31,559 nucleotides of DNA from an uncultured Akkermansia sp. (GTDB lineage Bacteria > Verrucomicrobiota > Verrucomicrobiia > Verrucomicrobiales > Akkermansiaceae): positions 1-31,559 of the forward strand of contig CAJGCV010000011.1 of NCBI GenBank assembly GCA_904501915.1. The letters run 5' to 3'. Below the pieces are notes generated by a model that was not told the DNA's origin, ran no database searches, and was given only the letters and a program-made list of their open reading frames with translations. Each line of letters begins with the position of its first letter. The first letter of the stretch is position 1. The translations under genes and the position numbers were made by a program. Below, piece after piece: positions 20,771-28,016 of this stretch.

Positions 20771-23386
20771 CTATTTAGACTTTTTCTTTTTTTTATCCTT
20801 TTTCTTTCCTTTTTTCTTGTGGACGTTGGTTGTTTTTTTGCTTTTATCAGTCTTCTCTCCACTGTTGCATGTGCCTTCCATCACAATCACTTCCAATGGC
20901 TGCATAGTGATTGTGATTTCCTGGTCAATATCAACCTCATGGCCTATAAGTTCGGAGATTTTTCGTTGATTCTTGAATGAATTGCGGAATGTTACCTTGT
21001 CGCTTGTTACTGAGGGGGGAATATCCAATATCCTGCGCAGCGTGCTGGTCAGGGATTTTTCGCTCGCGCTCGAGTTGCGCAGCGTCAGAGTACACTTGCC
21101 AGGTTTCCATGCAGCCCAGCCGTATACGTTGCCATCGTTTGCATCTGTATCCCAGGGGGTACCGCCTACCCAGTGAATGTCAGGCAGCACGTCTTCGTTT
21201 CGACGAGCCCATTTGATGCATTCGGCGAGTTCATCCCAGAGACGCCCGTTTTCCTGAGCCATCAAATCGCGGTCTACGTAAAGCTCCATCAATGAAGAGC
21301 CCAATCCCGTAGCGGCGCGTATATCGTTTATGCAGTCATCAGGTTTGTTGCTTACCTGCTGACGGTCAGGGTTCGGTAAGTTTTTGGTGATGATGATGCC
21401 ATGGGTCATTATTGAGTTAATCGGGAACAGCGGGGTGTTTTTCACGTAGACATTATACACCAGGCGGTCACGGTAGGTAATCCATTTATCCCGGGCTGAA
21501 CCCGCTGCTGCATCAAATTGGTCGAAGTCGTTTTCCTGCCGCCACACACAGTCGCTGTAATGGAACCAGAATGGACTGGCCCAAGTGCCTACAGTGGTGT
21601 TCAGGTAAATATCCGGGCGCGCTTTACGCAATGCGCTCAACACTCTGATAATGCCTTCCGCATCTTCCAGTGAGCCTGGCCCTTTGGAGTGGAAATGGGT
21701 GGAAATGCCATCAAATTTGAAATAACGCATTTCATAATCGCGGACCATTTGAGAACAACGCCCTACAAATGCATCGAAGTACTCCTTATTGGAAAGCTGG
21801 AAGCTTTCAATCCGGTTGTCGGGGTGTTTCTTGTTCCAATGCTCCAGACGTCTGTTTTTTGCTGCGCCGTATCCGCCTACCGGCCCCAGCCATGTTCCAA
21901 GACCGCTTTTCATGGAGCGTAGAACCCGGTCAATTTTGGCGAATCCATTCGGGAATCCGGCGTGGAAGTCCCACAAGCTGTTGAACTCGTCCCACCCATC
22001 ATCAATCACAAAACAATCGATGGCAATTTTGCGCTTCTGGAGCATTTCTCGTTTCCAGGTTTCCAGCATTTCTAACTGCCATTTTTCGGAATTGCGTTCC
22101 AGTGGGTTTGGGTTGTTGTTGATGGTGATGCCGATTTCGTACCAGTCGTTGTAATGGGCAAACAGACGATAGGCGGCGGCGCGTTCCCGTTCGCTGTATG
22201 CCAGAAATGAGCGGCGTTCTTGTCCTGGAGCGAAGAATCCAAGAACGGAGGAAATCTCCCAGCTTTGTCCCTTTTGTAAGGTGGTTTTACGAATCCAGTC
22301 GCCTTGCACAAGTGATGCTGCTCCTCTGTCATGTGCTGCTGATTCTTTATTCAGGGGCAGGGAGTATGTGATGTTGCCACTACCGCTGATGTCTGCTTGT
22401 TTGGTATCGACGTATATTCTGAGTGTATAATTACCGGTATCTGGAACTTTCAGGGTGTAGACGTTGTTACCGGTGTGTATGTCTTCAGCTGCTGCGGAGG
22501 TGCTGCCTTCGGGGAATAATTGTATGGCTACGACATTCAGGCCGTTTGAGAACTTCACTTTACAGCTGCCGCTTTGAGTGAAGGCAATGGGGCCTTCTGC
22601 GGATTTGAGACCAAGTACAACGGGACCTGATTTTTCAGTATAGGCATCACCGTATTTCTCTGTCAGGGATGCAGGAACGTTGAATACTGAGGTAAAGAGG
22701 TCGGCATCCCATGCTTCCGGTTTCCAGCCTCCGGTGGTTTCGGCGCAGCCTCCGGGGGTGCTCATGACGCTCATGGGTGTTTCTAATCCGCAGAATATTA
22801 AATCGTTTACCACTATGTTGCCATGTGTAGTATAACCGGAAATCACCGGTTCGCCTCCGCTTAGAATATTGTATTGAACCGGGGTAAGTTTGTCGAATGC
22901 GGTGTCCTTGAGAGCGGTCACCTTCATTTCCTGCCGCAGATAGTGAGAACCATTGCGCAGGATTGCCTGCCATTCAATCTTGAGGTCTTTTTGCGGCGTT
23001 GTGAAAGTCGCACTGACGGCTACACCCGGCAGTTGCTGGGCTAATTGAGGATGCCCCTTGACAGGTTTGATTTTGACCTCGGTAAGGTCTGTGCTTTTCA
23101 AGTCTTTTGATGCGTAGGTGGTACCGTCATTTAAGGATATTGTAAAGAGATTGGTGCCATCTTGCGCTATTCTGGTGCCATCGAGCGTTTTCAAGCCTCC
23201 GAACACCACGCCTTTTCCTTCTTTCCGGAAAGAGGCTGTGAACATTTTGTTGCTGAGCGTTGCGTTGGTTGCATGGCATTCTATCTGAGCCTTCCCCGGC
23301 GATTTCCCGGGAAATGTTACTTTGGCTGAGAGCAAACCTGTGCAACAGAATGTTAGTAGAGAGAGCAATGCAATGGATTTATTCAT
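20771..23386 (-). CDS. Secreted clan GH-D (GH36-like) glycosidase with poly-lysine tail
   Basis: The 871-residue exported protein has a signal peptide at 1-21 (ALLSLLTFCCTGLLSA). An N-terminal beta-sandwich-rich half runs to about 400. The TIM barrel then shows CFVIDDGWDEFNSLWDFH (458-475) and MRYFKFDG (553-560), in which D559 fits the clan GH-D (GH27/GH36 alpha-galactosidase) nucleophile. D612 (HYSDCVWRQ) is a candidate acid/base. The substrate is not readable; alpha-galactosides or mucin glycans would suit a gut Akkermansia-like host (inference). The C-terminal 28 residues are extraordinarily basic, with 12 lysines in the last 18. The promoter is 15 nt from -10 to ATG and divergent from tyrS. 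There is no operon partner. Confidence 0.75.
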   Translation of the reverse strand: MNKSIALLSLLTFCCTGLLSAKVTFPGKSPGKAQIECHATNATLSNKMFTASFRKEGKGVVFGGLKTLDGTRIAQDGTNLFTISLNDGTTYASKDLKSTDLTEVKIKPVKGHPQLAQQLPGVAVSATFTTPQKDLKIEWQAILRNGSHYLRQEMKVTALKDTAFDKLTPVQYNILSGGEPVISGYTTHGNIVVNDLIFCGLETPMSVMSTPGGCAETTGGWKPEAWDADLFTSVFNVPASLTEKYGDAYTEKSGPVVLGLKSAEGPIAFTQSGSCKVKFSNGLNVVAIQLFPEGSTSAAAEDIHTGNNVYTLKVPDTGNYTLRIYVDTKQADISGSGNITYSLPLNKESAAHDRGAASLVQGDWIRKTTLQKGQSWEISSVLGFFAPGQERRSFLAYSERERAAAYRLFAHYNDWYEIGITINNNPNPLERNSEKWQLEMLETWKREMLQKRKIAIDCFVIDDGWDEFNSLWDFHAGFPNGFAKIDRVLRSMKSGLGTWLGPVGGYGAAKNRRLEHWNKKHPDNRIESFQLSNKEYFDAFVGRCSQMVRDYEMRYFKFDGISTHFHSKGPGSLEDAEGIIRVLSALRKARPDIYLNTTVGTWASPFWFHYSDCVWRQENDFDQFDAAAGSARDKWITYRDRLVYNVYVKNTPLFPINSIMTHGIIITKNLPNPDRQQVSNKPDDCINDIRAATGLGSSLMELYVDRDLMAQENGRLWDELAECIKWARRNEDVLPDIHWVGGTPWDTDANDGNVYGWAAWKPGKCTLTLRNSSASEKSLTSTLRRILDIPPSVTSDKVTFRNSFKNQRKISELIGHEVDIDQEITITMQPLEVIVMEGTCNSGEKTDKSKKTTNVHKKKGKKKDKKKKKSK

Positions 23387-23401
23387 GGTCGGTATTAAGA
23401 G

Positions 23402-23430
23402 TATATAACGTGTAATTGGCTTTATGTCCA
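23402..23430 (-). promoter_or_regulatory. Promoter of the GH-D glycosidase gene
   Basis: A -35 TGGACA (23425-23430) and a -10 TATATA (23402-23407) are separated by 17 nt. The -10 ends 15 nt before the ATG. Confidence 0.5.
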
Positions 23431-23476
23431 GAAAATATTCATTTTCTCCCTCAATACATACTGACTTTTCCTCTCA

Positions 23477-23505
23477 TTGACAGTGGAGCAAACGCGTGAT
23501 ATGAT
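23477..23505 (+). promoter_or_regulatory. Promoter of tyrS
   Basis: A consensus -35 TTGACA (23477-23482) and a -10 TATGAT (23500-23505) are separated by 17 nt. The -10 ends 32 nt before the ATG. The leader is too short to hold a T-box. Confidence 0.75.
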
Positions 23506-23537
23506 TCATTCCACATAACGCACAAGATCTCAATTTT

Positions 23538-24761
23538 ATGACTTTTTACGAAGAACTGGAATGGCGCGGACTGGTGAATCAGATTTCCAGCCCGGATCTC
23601 ATTGAGAAACTCAATAAGGGCGGCCTGACTTTCTATATTGGCACCGACCCGACGGCTGACAGCCTGCACCTGGGGCACTATTCCAGCTTCCTTATTACTC
23701 GCCGCATGAAAGAGCATGGTCACCACCCGATTCTGCTGGTGGGGCTCGCTACGGGCCTTATCGGAGACCCGCGCGGTACGGTGGAGCGTGAGCTGAAACA
23801 GAAAGAGGAGGTGTTCCGCAATTACGATGCGCTGCGCGCTCAGGTGGAAAAGGTGTTCGGCTTTGAGGTCGTGAATAATTACGACTGGATTAACGGCATG
23901 AATGTGATTGATTTCTTCCGTGATTACGGCAAGTATATCAATGTGGGTTACATGCTGACAAAGGACCATGTGCGCCGCCAGATGGAAAGCGGTATTTCCT
24001 ACGCCGAGTTTTCTTACATGCTGATTCAGGCTATTGATTTCAAGCATCTGCATGAAACCCGCGGGGTTGACCTCCAGGTGGCGGGCAGCGACCAGTGGGG
24101 TAATATCACCACCGGTATTGAGCTTATCCGCAAGACCACGGGTGATGAGGTGTATGCTCTCACCATGCCGCTGGTGACAGATGCTCAGGGCAACAAGTTC
24201 GGCAAGAGTGAGGGTAATGCTCTCTGGCTGGATAAGGAAAAGACTTCTTCCTACGAACTGTATCAGTTCCTGCTCAACAGTGATGATGCCTGCGTCATTA
24301 CATATCTGAAGCGCCTGACCTTCCTGAGCCCGGCTGAAATCATGGAAATTGAGGCCCGCCACAATGAACACCCCGAGCAGCGCATAGCCCAGAAGGCTCT
24401 TGCCCGTGAGATTATTACCGATTTGCATGGCGAGGCTGAGTTTGCTCATGCTGTGGAAGTGAGCGAAAAACTCTTTGCTGGCGATTTCAAGAGCCTGTCT
24501 GCCCGTGATATCAAGAGTGGCATGAAGAATGTACCCCAGGTAACTCTGACCGCTGGCCCGCTGGCGGATGCGCTCGTGGCGGCCAAGGTGTGTTCTTCCA
24601 AGCGCGAGGCTCGTGAATTCATTGGCAACGGTGCTATTTCCATCAACGGCGAAGTGGTGAAGGATGCCACGTGGGAACTGACCCCGGCTGCTGCTCTGGA
24701 AGGCGGCGTTGTCATCATCCGCCGCGGTAAGAAGAAGTTCTACATGGGTGAATTTGCTTGA
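23538..24761 (+). CDS. tyrS: Tyrosyl-tRNA synthetase
   Basis: The 407-residue class Ic aminoacyl-tRNA synthetase charges tRNA-Tyr in the cytoplasm. Seen: the Rossmann catalytic domain with YIGTDPTADSLHLGH (33-47, the HIGH motif as HLGH), GSDQWGNI (183-190) for tyrosine recognition, KFGKS at 220-224 (the KMSKS motif) and a C-terminal S4 RNA-binding domain (about 340-405). It fits the TyrRS group with KFGKS and full length. The 32-nt leader shows no T-box. The next gene starts 6 nt after the stop, so the two are probably co-transcribed. Confidence 0.97.
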   Translation: MTFYEELEWRGLVNQISSPDLIEKLNKGGLTFYIGTDPTADSLHLGHYSSFLITRRMKEHGHHPILLVGLATGLIGDPRGTVERELKQKEEVFRNYDALRAQVEKVFGFEVVNNYDWINGMNVIDFFRDYGKYINVGYMLTKDHVRRQMESGISYAEFSYMLIQAIDFKHLHETRGVDLQVAGSDQWGNITTGIELIRKTTGDEVYALTMPLVTDAQGNKFGKSEGNALWLDKEKTSSYELYQFLLNSDDACVITYLKRLTFLSPAEIMEIEARHNEHPEQRIAQKALAREIITDLHGEAEFAHAVEVSEKLFAGDFKSLSARDIKSGMKNVPQVTLTAGPLADALVAAKVCSSKREAREFIGNGAISINGEVVKDATWELTPAAALEGGVVIIRRGKKKFYMGEFA

Positions 24762-24767
24762 TTCCCT

Positions 24768-25634
24768 ATGCGGGTGCTCCTCCCAGCCGTGTTTTGCGCT
24801 GCAGCAATGCCGCTTGCTGCGTGGGAGGTGCTGTCTGCCACGGAAATAGCTGCTATCCGCGGCGATGAGCCCATGGCAACTGCGTTGGCGCAGGCCGTGC
24901 CTTTGCCGCCTGTCCGGGAAGAAATACCGGATAAAACGGGGTTCCGTTTTGCTAAAGAGCAGCTGGCCTTGAAGCGTGCTGTGATTTATTCGACGGTGCG
25001 GGCAAAGGGGGAGCGTTACCGGGTGTCGCGCGATAATTATCTGGCAACGGCAGAGCTTGCACGGCAACATGGCGCTCCTGCCATTTATTGCCGTTATCTG
25101 GAGTTGCTGTCTGCAGAGACATTGAATCGGCGGCAGGAATATGCAGTTTCTCGCGCTGTGCAGTATTTGCTGCAGGAGGCGTATGGTATTGATATCCTGC
25201 AAATACGTCTGATTGTTGAAATATGCCATCTGCCTGTAAAGGATTTGTTGGCGTTTATGCAGCAAATGCCTTTGCAGGGCATGTTTGATATGGTTTCAGT
25301 GCTTCCTCCACCGTCGGAACGCATAGCTTCTGACCTGCTTGCAATGGCGGAAGTCATGGGCAAGGCATCAAGGCTGTTTTCTGGTGTCCATGATATTAAA
25401 ACTGCAGATGAAGCAGCTTTTGAGCTTCTGAGACTATTGCCTCTTTGGAATACAACCATGAACACGCGTGCTTATATGCATGAGGCAAAGGTGGAATATT
25501 CTCCCGTTGAAATAGTTGCCTTACGCTTTCTGAATGCTCAACGTGCTCAATACTTTAAATTCCGCCAGTCCCTTGTAGAAAAAGATTGGTATGGTTCTAC
25601 CCGCCTTCAAACGATTGATTCGCTGTTGCGGTGA
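24768..25634 (+). CDS. Exported protein of unknown function (288 aa)
   Basis: I recognise no family. The N-terminus MRVLLPAVFCAAAMPLAAWE is a short signal peptide with a probable cleavage after AAAMPLAA, so the protein should act in the periplasm or beyond. The mature part looks mostly helical, with Leu/Ala-rich stretches (NYLATAELARQHGAPAIYCRYLELL, cited here in part: residues near 88-113) and no membrane segment or catalytic motif that I can name. It starts 6 nt after tyrS and ends at a strong terminator, so it shares the tyrS transcript. The AT content rises towards its 3' half compared with tyrS, which may hint at weaker codon selection. Confidence 0.75.
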   Translation: MRVLLPAVFCAAAMPLAAWEVLSATEIAAIRGDEPMATALAQAVPLPPVREEIPDKTGFRFAKEQLALKRAVIYSTVRAKGERYRVSRDNYLATAELARQHGAPAIYCRYLELLSAETLNRRQEYAVSRAVQYLLQEAYGIDILQIRLIVEICHLPVKDLLAFMQQMPLQGMFDMVSVLPPPSERIASDLLAMAEVMGKASRLFSGVHDIKTADEAAFELLRLLPLWNTTMNTRAYMHEAKVEYSPVEIVALRFLNAQRAQYFKFRQSLVEKDWYGSTRLQTIDSLLR

Positions 25635-25647
25635 ATTGTATAAGAAA

Positions 25648-25682
25648 AAGCACGCTGCCTGAAACCATCTGACAGCGTGCTT
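25648..25682. terminator. Bidirectional terminator
   Basis: AAGCACGCTG (25648-25657) pairs perfectly with CAGCGTGCTT (25673-25682). On the plus strand GTTTT follows, on the minus strand TTTCTTAT. It ends the tyrS unit and the opposing kinase-like gene. Confidence 0.85.
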
Positions 25683-25705
25683 GTTTTGAAATTGAAGATG
25701 CGTTT

Positions 25706-26281
25706 TTAAGACTTTTCTTTCTCCATGCTTACGCCGAGCTTCTGGAAAAGAACATTCATGCGCTTTCTGATGATGTGCTTTTTGATGGCGGGTATCACTT
25801 TTTCCAACCTCAGGTAGGACCAGGGTTTGTAATCATCGTAGCTTTTCATGTCTGTGAACACGATGCGCCGCTTTCCCCCTTTATTCTGCACCAGGAAGTT
25901 GCATGTGTTAGGGTCGTAAAAGGGGATGATGTTGCTGATAATGATGTCTGCATACTCCCGGAGCTGTTCAATCATTTCCGGGGTGATACCTCCTTCTTTT
26001 CCTATGTAGTCATGCAGCCAGCGGGAGGGGGTGCCATCCTCGTCGGTAATCAATTCACAGACCAGCCCCGGCCCCAGGTTGGTGGGAACGAGTTCAGTTT
26101 CGTATTCCGGTAAGAAGTCTTTCAGCAGGTGTTTTGTTTTCCGATAGGCGTCGAGCTCATTTTGTAATTGCCATTCGTGTTTGTAATTCATGGCAACCTT
26201 TACGCATTTGCCAGAGTCCTCAGGGTGATACAGGCAGAGTCTGCGTCCTCCTTTGTTGATGATTCGTTCCAGTTTGAGCAT
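25706..26281 (-). CDS. YrbL-like kinase-fold protein
   Basis: The 191-residue protein resembles the PhoP-regulated YrbL family (YrbL opens with a similar GxxRxCYxHPED...CxK pattern). Kinase-like residues are in place: K28 in CVKVAM, E42 in NELDAY, D123 and N128 in YDPNTCNFLV (a catalytic loop with D and N five apart) and D144 in FTDMKS at the DFG position. I infer a small-molecule or glycan kinase rather than a protein kinase, because the C-lobe is short and its neighbours are glycosyltransferases. It ends in a basic helix (RKRMNVLFQKLG). It lies 20 nt after the GT25 gene, last in a three-gene operon. Confidence 0.75.
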   Translation of the reverse strand: MLKLERIINKGGRRLCLYHPEDSGKCVKVAMNYKHEWQLQNELDAYRKTKHLLKDFLPEYETELVPTNLGPGLVCELITDEDGTPSRWLHDYIGKEGGITPEMIEQLREYADIIISNIIPFYDPNTCNFLVQNKGGKRRIVFTDMKSYDDYKPWSYLRLEKVIPAIKKHIIRKRMNVLFQKLGVSMEKEKS

Positions 26282-26301
26282 GGCTGAATATGTGGACTAT
26301 G

Positions 26302-27117
26302 TTAGGAAAGGCTGTTTTTGAAGATGCGTCTCATCTTGCGGCACATTTGCCATTTGCCGATAGCTCGGTTAATGACGCTGGCTCGGTAGCGGAGATATTG
26401 CCCCAGCGTTCTTTTTGTGCGGCGTGCTGCTGTTGAGGTTGGGGGGCTTTGCACGTAGCGTTGACCTCCATCATCAATGTCGCTTTGCTCATTATGCACG
26501 TAAAGCGTGCTGACGAGGTTGGGCACCACGCCAGTTACCGGTATGCTGTGACTGAGCATGATGTCTGCCAACTGCGTGTCTGCACCCAACCAGAAACTGT
26601 CAAAATGAGCCATGATTTTTTCTGCGCCTGCTTTTGAGTACAGGTAACCAATGGCACCCCATGGAATTTTCTTGGGAAATACAGGTTGAACCGGTGCTCC
26701 TGCTATGGGTTCACATAAAGGATACAAAACAGAAGGTTCTGTGTATAGCTTGCAGCATTCCCACCCTGGAACACTGTTAATCATATAGTGAATGCCTTCT
26801 GAAAAACCTGGTTCAAGCGTGGCATCGTCCTCCAGCACTACGGCGTAATCTGCATCTGATTCCAGGAGCGTGGTGAGTGCTTTCCGGTGGCTGTGTACGC
26901 ACGCTTGCTCATTTGGCGTAAGGTGGTTCAGGTACATAGACTCGCGTTTCCGCGTGTTGTACATGGCCTTTTGTTCCTCGGTGAGGGTAGCGCCTGCCAC
27001 AGCTTCGACGATTTGAATCTCGATGCCGTGCTCTGCTGCCTGCTTGTGCATGTGCTCCCGCCGCTCCACTGAGCGCGGGAGGTTGATGGCCAGGTAAAGA
27101 ATTTTGGGTTCTTTCAT
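26302..27117 (-). CDS. Glycosyltransferase family 25 (LPS/surface glycan)
   Basis: The 271-residue cytosolic enzyme of the GT25 type found in lipooligosaccharide synthesis (LgtB/LpsA-like) transfers hexoses from nucleotide sugars. Seen: the N-terminal YLAINLPRSVERREHM (8-23), NEQACVHSHRKAL (69-81) and the LEDDA motif at 95-99, which acts as the metal-binding DxD equivalent. WGAIGYLYSKAGAEKI follows later. The C-terminus is very basic and probably contacts the membrane. It lies 11 nt after the upstream glycosyltransferase gene and 20 nt before the YrbL-like gene. The exact sugar and acceptor cannot be inferred. Confidence 0.9.
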   Translation of the reverse strand: MKEPKILYLAINLPRSVERREHMHKQAAEHGIEIQIVEAVAGATLTEEQKAMYNTRKRESMYLNHLTPNEQACVHSHRKALTTLLESDADYAVVLEDDATLEPGFSEGIHYMINSVPGWECCKLYTEPSVLYPLCEPIAGAPVQPVFPKKIPWGAIGYLYSKAGAEKIMAHFDSFWLGADTQLADIMLSHSIPVTGVVPNLVSTLYVHNEQSDIDDGGQRYVQSPPTSTAARRTKRTLGQYLRYRASVINRAIGKWQMCRKMRRIFKNSLS

Positions 27118-27128
27118 GTCGGGTGCGG

Positions 27129-27899
27129 TTAGGCATCGAGCTTCCAGTAGTCCTCAATCCAAGGTGCGGGGAGCACTTTGTGGTGAGCCTTGCCATCATC
27201 GAAGCCGACAACTGCCTGGTCGGGGTCGGGGTTGCCATGGAATACCAGAATCTTTGTCTTGGGCGGCTTGGGTGCAACGAACAGGTTGAGCGGGAAAAGC
27301 GGGCGGCAGCAGCGCTTGTAACTTTGTGCCCAGTCATACGGCCACCAGTTTACCTTCTTCATAGCGTAGGTGAGGAATGCCTGTTCGGTCGGGAATTGTG
27401 TCTTGTCGTGCGCCCGGTCAAACTCGCGGATGAAGGTTTCGTATATGTAGCCGGATTTTCCTGCTTCAAATCGATAAATGGAAGAGTTGCCAATGTTGGG
27501 GCGCTTGCGGAACAGGGTCTTGTGCCACTCAATCCAGTTGTGGATGATGCAGTTTTCTCCCGGCTTGTAGTCAAAGAAGCAGTCTATGTCGTCCATGATG
27601 ACGACGTCTACATCCAGGAACAAGGTAGGTCCTTTCAGATTGGCAAATCCATCCTGGGTGATGGCAAGCTTGGAGAAAATTCCCGGCCAGTTCCCCGGTT
27701 CTTTGTATCCCGGATCCGGAGGGAAAGGTTGGGCATCAATGCCTTCGTCCAGCCCGGTGGGGTCGTCTGTCACGCAGACAAAACTGAATGGACGGTGCAG
27801 GTGTTTCTTGACGGAACGGTAGAGAGTGTTCGTGTATGAAGCGGGATAACGGGTGCCCCACTTCAGGCAGATGATATTGCAGGTAGCATCTTCGCTCAT
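27129..27899 (-). CDS. GT-A fold glycosyltransferase
   Basis: The 256-residue protein has a GT-A nucleotide-sugar fold: NIICLKWGTRYPASYTNTLY (8-27), VCVTDD (41-46), WPGIFSKLAI, and LFLDVDVVIMDD with the DxD pair D96 and D98. It resembles GT8-like or uncharacterised glycosyltransferases in glycan clusters. FHGNPDP near the C-terminus supplies a likely catalytic or metal-binding His. It is first in the cassette with GT25 and the YrbL-like protein. The promoter -10 ends 9 nt before the ATG, so the mRNA would be leaderless or nearly so. Confidence 0.82.
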   Translation of the reverse strand: MSEDATCNIICLKWGTRYPASYTNTLYRSVKKHLHRPFSFVCVTDDPTGLDEGIDAQPFPPDPGYKEPGNWPGIFSKLAITQDGFANLKGPTLFLDVDVVIMDDIDCFFDYKPGENCIIHNWIEWHKTLFRKRPNIGNSSIYRFEAGKSGYIYETFIREFDRAHDKTQFPTEQAFLTYAMKKVNWWPYDWAQSYKRCCRPLFPLNLFVAPKPPKTKILVFHGNPDPDQAVVGFDDGKAHHKVLPAPWIEDYWKLDA

Positions 27900-27908
27900 A
27901 GTATTTAT

Positions 27909-27937
27909 AACTTAACTCTGTAATGCCCGTTTGTCAA
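27909..27937 (-). promoter_or_regulatory. Promoter of the glycosyltransferase cassette
   Basis: A consensus -35 TTGACA (27932-27937) and a weak -10 TAAGTT (27909-27914) are separated by 17 nt. The -10 ends 9 nt before the ATG. The sequence CTTGACAAAC around the -35 is identical to that of lptD. Confidence 0.45.
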
Positions 27938-27965
27938 GATTATTCTGCCTTTCTGGGGGGTAAAA

Positions 27966-27995
27966 ATCCCCGGTTCTGGTGAGAGAACCGGGGAT
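27966..27995 (-). terminator. Terminator of the phosphate transporter gene
   Basis: ATCCCCGGTTCT (27966-27977) pairs perfectly with AGAACCGGGGAT (27984-27995), a 12-bp stem with a 6-nt loop, followed on the minus strand by TTTTACC. It starts 21 nt after the stop codon. Confidence 0.9.
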
Positions 27996-28016
27996 GCGTA
28001 AAGGTTGGGGGGGTAC

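Noticed and set aside
23506..23537. T-box riboswitch in front of tyrS.
   Set aside because: The promoter leaves a leader of only about 25 nt, far too short for a T-box.
23451..25265. 604-codon minus-strand frame opposite tyrS.
   Set aside because: It overlaps fully a canonical tyrosyl-tRNA synthetase and has no recognisable protein features.
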